Assembly (NCBI GenBank): GCA_902782475.1
Contig: CACZNR010000015.1
Span: forward strand, 1-14,993
Length of the DNA: 14,993 bases
Direction: 5' to 3'
Source of the DNA: an uncultured Eubacteriales bacterium
Lineage (GTDB): Bacteria; Bacillota; Clostridia; Christensenellales; Christensenellaceae
Below the pieces are notes generated by a model that was not told the DNA's origin, made no database searches, and worked only from the letters and a program-made list of their open reading frames with translations. The first letter of the stretch is position 1, and the number at the start of each line of letters is the position of its first letter. This document shows positions 14,412 through 14,993 of the stretch, one piece after another. The translations under genes and the position numbers were made by a program.

Positions 14412-14993
14412 TTATCTCCTTGGAAAATTGTCAGGATCATCTGCTGTCCTGAATCCGACATTGAGGCTCTCCATGAAAGCCATGTCTTCAGCATCAAGTT
14501 CAAAATCAAAAAGTGATATGTTCTCCTTCATCCTGTATGCCTTGGTGGATTTGGGCACTATGCATACATCCTTCTGCAGAAGGAATCTCAGGCATACCTG
14601 TGCTACTGTCTTTCCGTGCTTTTCAGCGACTTTGAGTATCTCAGTATTTGAAAGCATCGGGCCTGTCCTCATAAGAGGTCTCCATGCCTGGACTGCAATG
14701 TCATTCTCATGACAGAAGGAGATGGTGTCATAATCCATAAGGTATGCATGTGCCTCGATCTGGTCGATCACCGGTCTTACCCTAGCAAAACCCAGCAGCT
14801 CTTCAAGATGATGTTTCTTGAAATTTGCTACTGCGATATTCCTGATCTGTCCGTCAAGATACAGGTCTTCAAGGGCTCTCCATCTGTCTTTGAAATCATA
14901 CATCGGCCAGTGAAGCATGTATATGTCCACCTGCCCCAGTTCCCTGCGGCTCTCATTGAACTGTTCCACGACCTTGTCATATGTATCCGCGTC
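14412..14993 (-). CDS. Aldo/keto reductase, 5' end outside the window
   Basis: The frame is open from the window edge through 193 codons to a TAA at 14412. The visible part begins near the end of the third barrel strand region (YDKVVEQFNESRRELGQ). It contains the family's catalytic-histidine strand IYMLHWPM, RNIAVANFKKHHLEELL, VIDQIEAHAYL, and the NADPH-pocket segment CIVPKSTKAYRMKENISLFDFEL. The catalytic tyrosine and the N-terminal aspartate should be in the missing part. A GTG at 14967-14969 is internal and not the true start, because the conserved frame continues past it. These enzymes reduce carbonyls with NADPH; the substrate is unknown. It ends 10 nt before the response-regulator gene and supplies that gene's nearest ribosome site, so it is likely in the same transcript. 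Confidence 0.9.
   Translation of the reverse strand, partial: DADTYDKVVEQFNESRRELGQVDIYMLHWPMYDFKDRWRALEDLYLDGQIRNIAVANFKKHHLEELLGFARVRPVIDQIEAHAYLMDYDTISFCHENDIAVQAWRPLMRTGPMLSNTEILKVAEKHGKTVAQVCLRFLLQKDVCIVPKSTKAYRMKENISLFDFELDAEDMAFMESLNVGFRTADDPDNFPRR

Overview
The window is about 15 kb of bacterial chromosome with every recognisable gene on the minus strand, so transcription runs from high to low coordinates. The gene content points to an anaerobic, low-to-mid GC Firmicute of the Clostridia type. The pointers are a biotin-dependent decarboxylase/transcarboxylase cluster with an OadG-like subunit, the order M50 protease-scpA-scpB-rluB, GerMN-domain lipoproteins, AGGAGG-type ribosome binding sites, and frequent AGG (Arg) and ATA (Ile) codons. 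I see no rRNA or tRNA genes, no transposons, no phage genes and no CRISPR array. The genes are tightly packed, with many 4-nt ATGA overlaps, and no gene-free stretch reaches 300 bases.

Region 1, 14993 to 9907 (in direction of transcription): the 3' part of an aldo/keto reductase, then an OmpR-family response regulator, a HAMP-containing sensor kinase and two lipoproteins with GerMN-type domains. The last four overlap end to end and look like one sensory unit. The layout recalls the actinobacterial MtrA-MtrB-LpqB system.

Region 2, 9843 to 7177: a small site-2-protease-like M50 metalloprotease, the condensin partners ScpA and ScpB, and an RluB-type rRNA pseudouridine synthase.

Region 3, 7095 to 2752: a divergent acyl-CoA carboxyltransferase, an OadG-like membrane subunit, a biotin carrier protein and an OadA/5S-type carboxyltransferase, followed by surE. 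The unit starts at an extended -10 promoter near 7150 and ends at a hairpin at 2696-2719. It encodes enough parts to move CO2 from an oxo-acid to biotin and on to an acyl-CoA, but it has neither a biotin carboxylase nor the membrane decarboxylase (OadB/MmdB) subunit.

Region 4, 2667 to 1: an RpiR-family regulator, an HI0933/BaiN-type flavoprotein and the 5' part of a RelA/SpoT-like protein that starts at TTG and has a degenerate GTP-site motif. Their likely promoter (2721-2750) lies upstream of, and abuts, the hairpin that should terminate the surE transcript.

Most of the window is ordinary housekeeping and metabolic chromosome. The points most worth a second look are the MtrAB-LpqB-like unit with two lipoproteins, the pump-less carboxyltransferase cluster with an unusual acyl-CoA subunit, the degenerate alarmone-synthetase-like protein, and the promoter/terminator overlap at 2696-2750.
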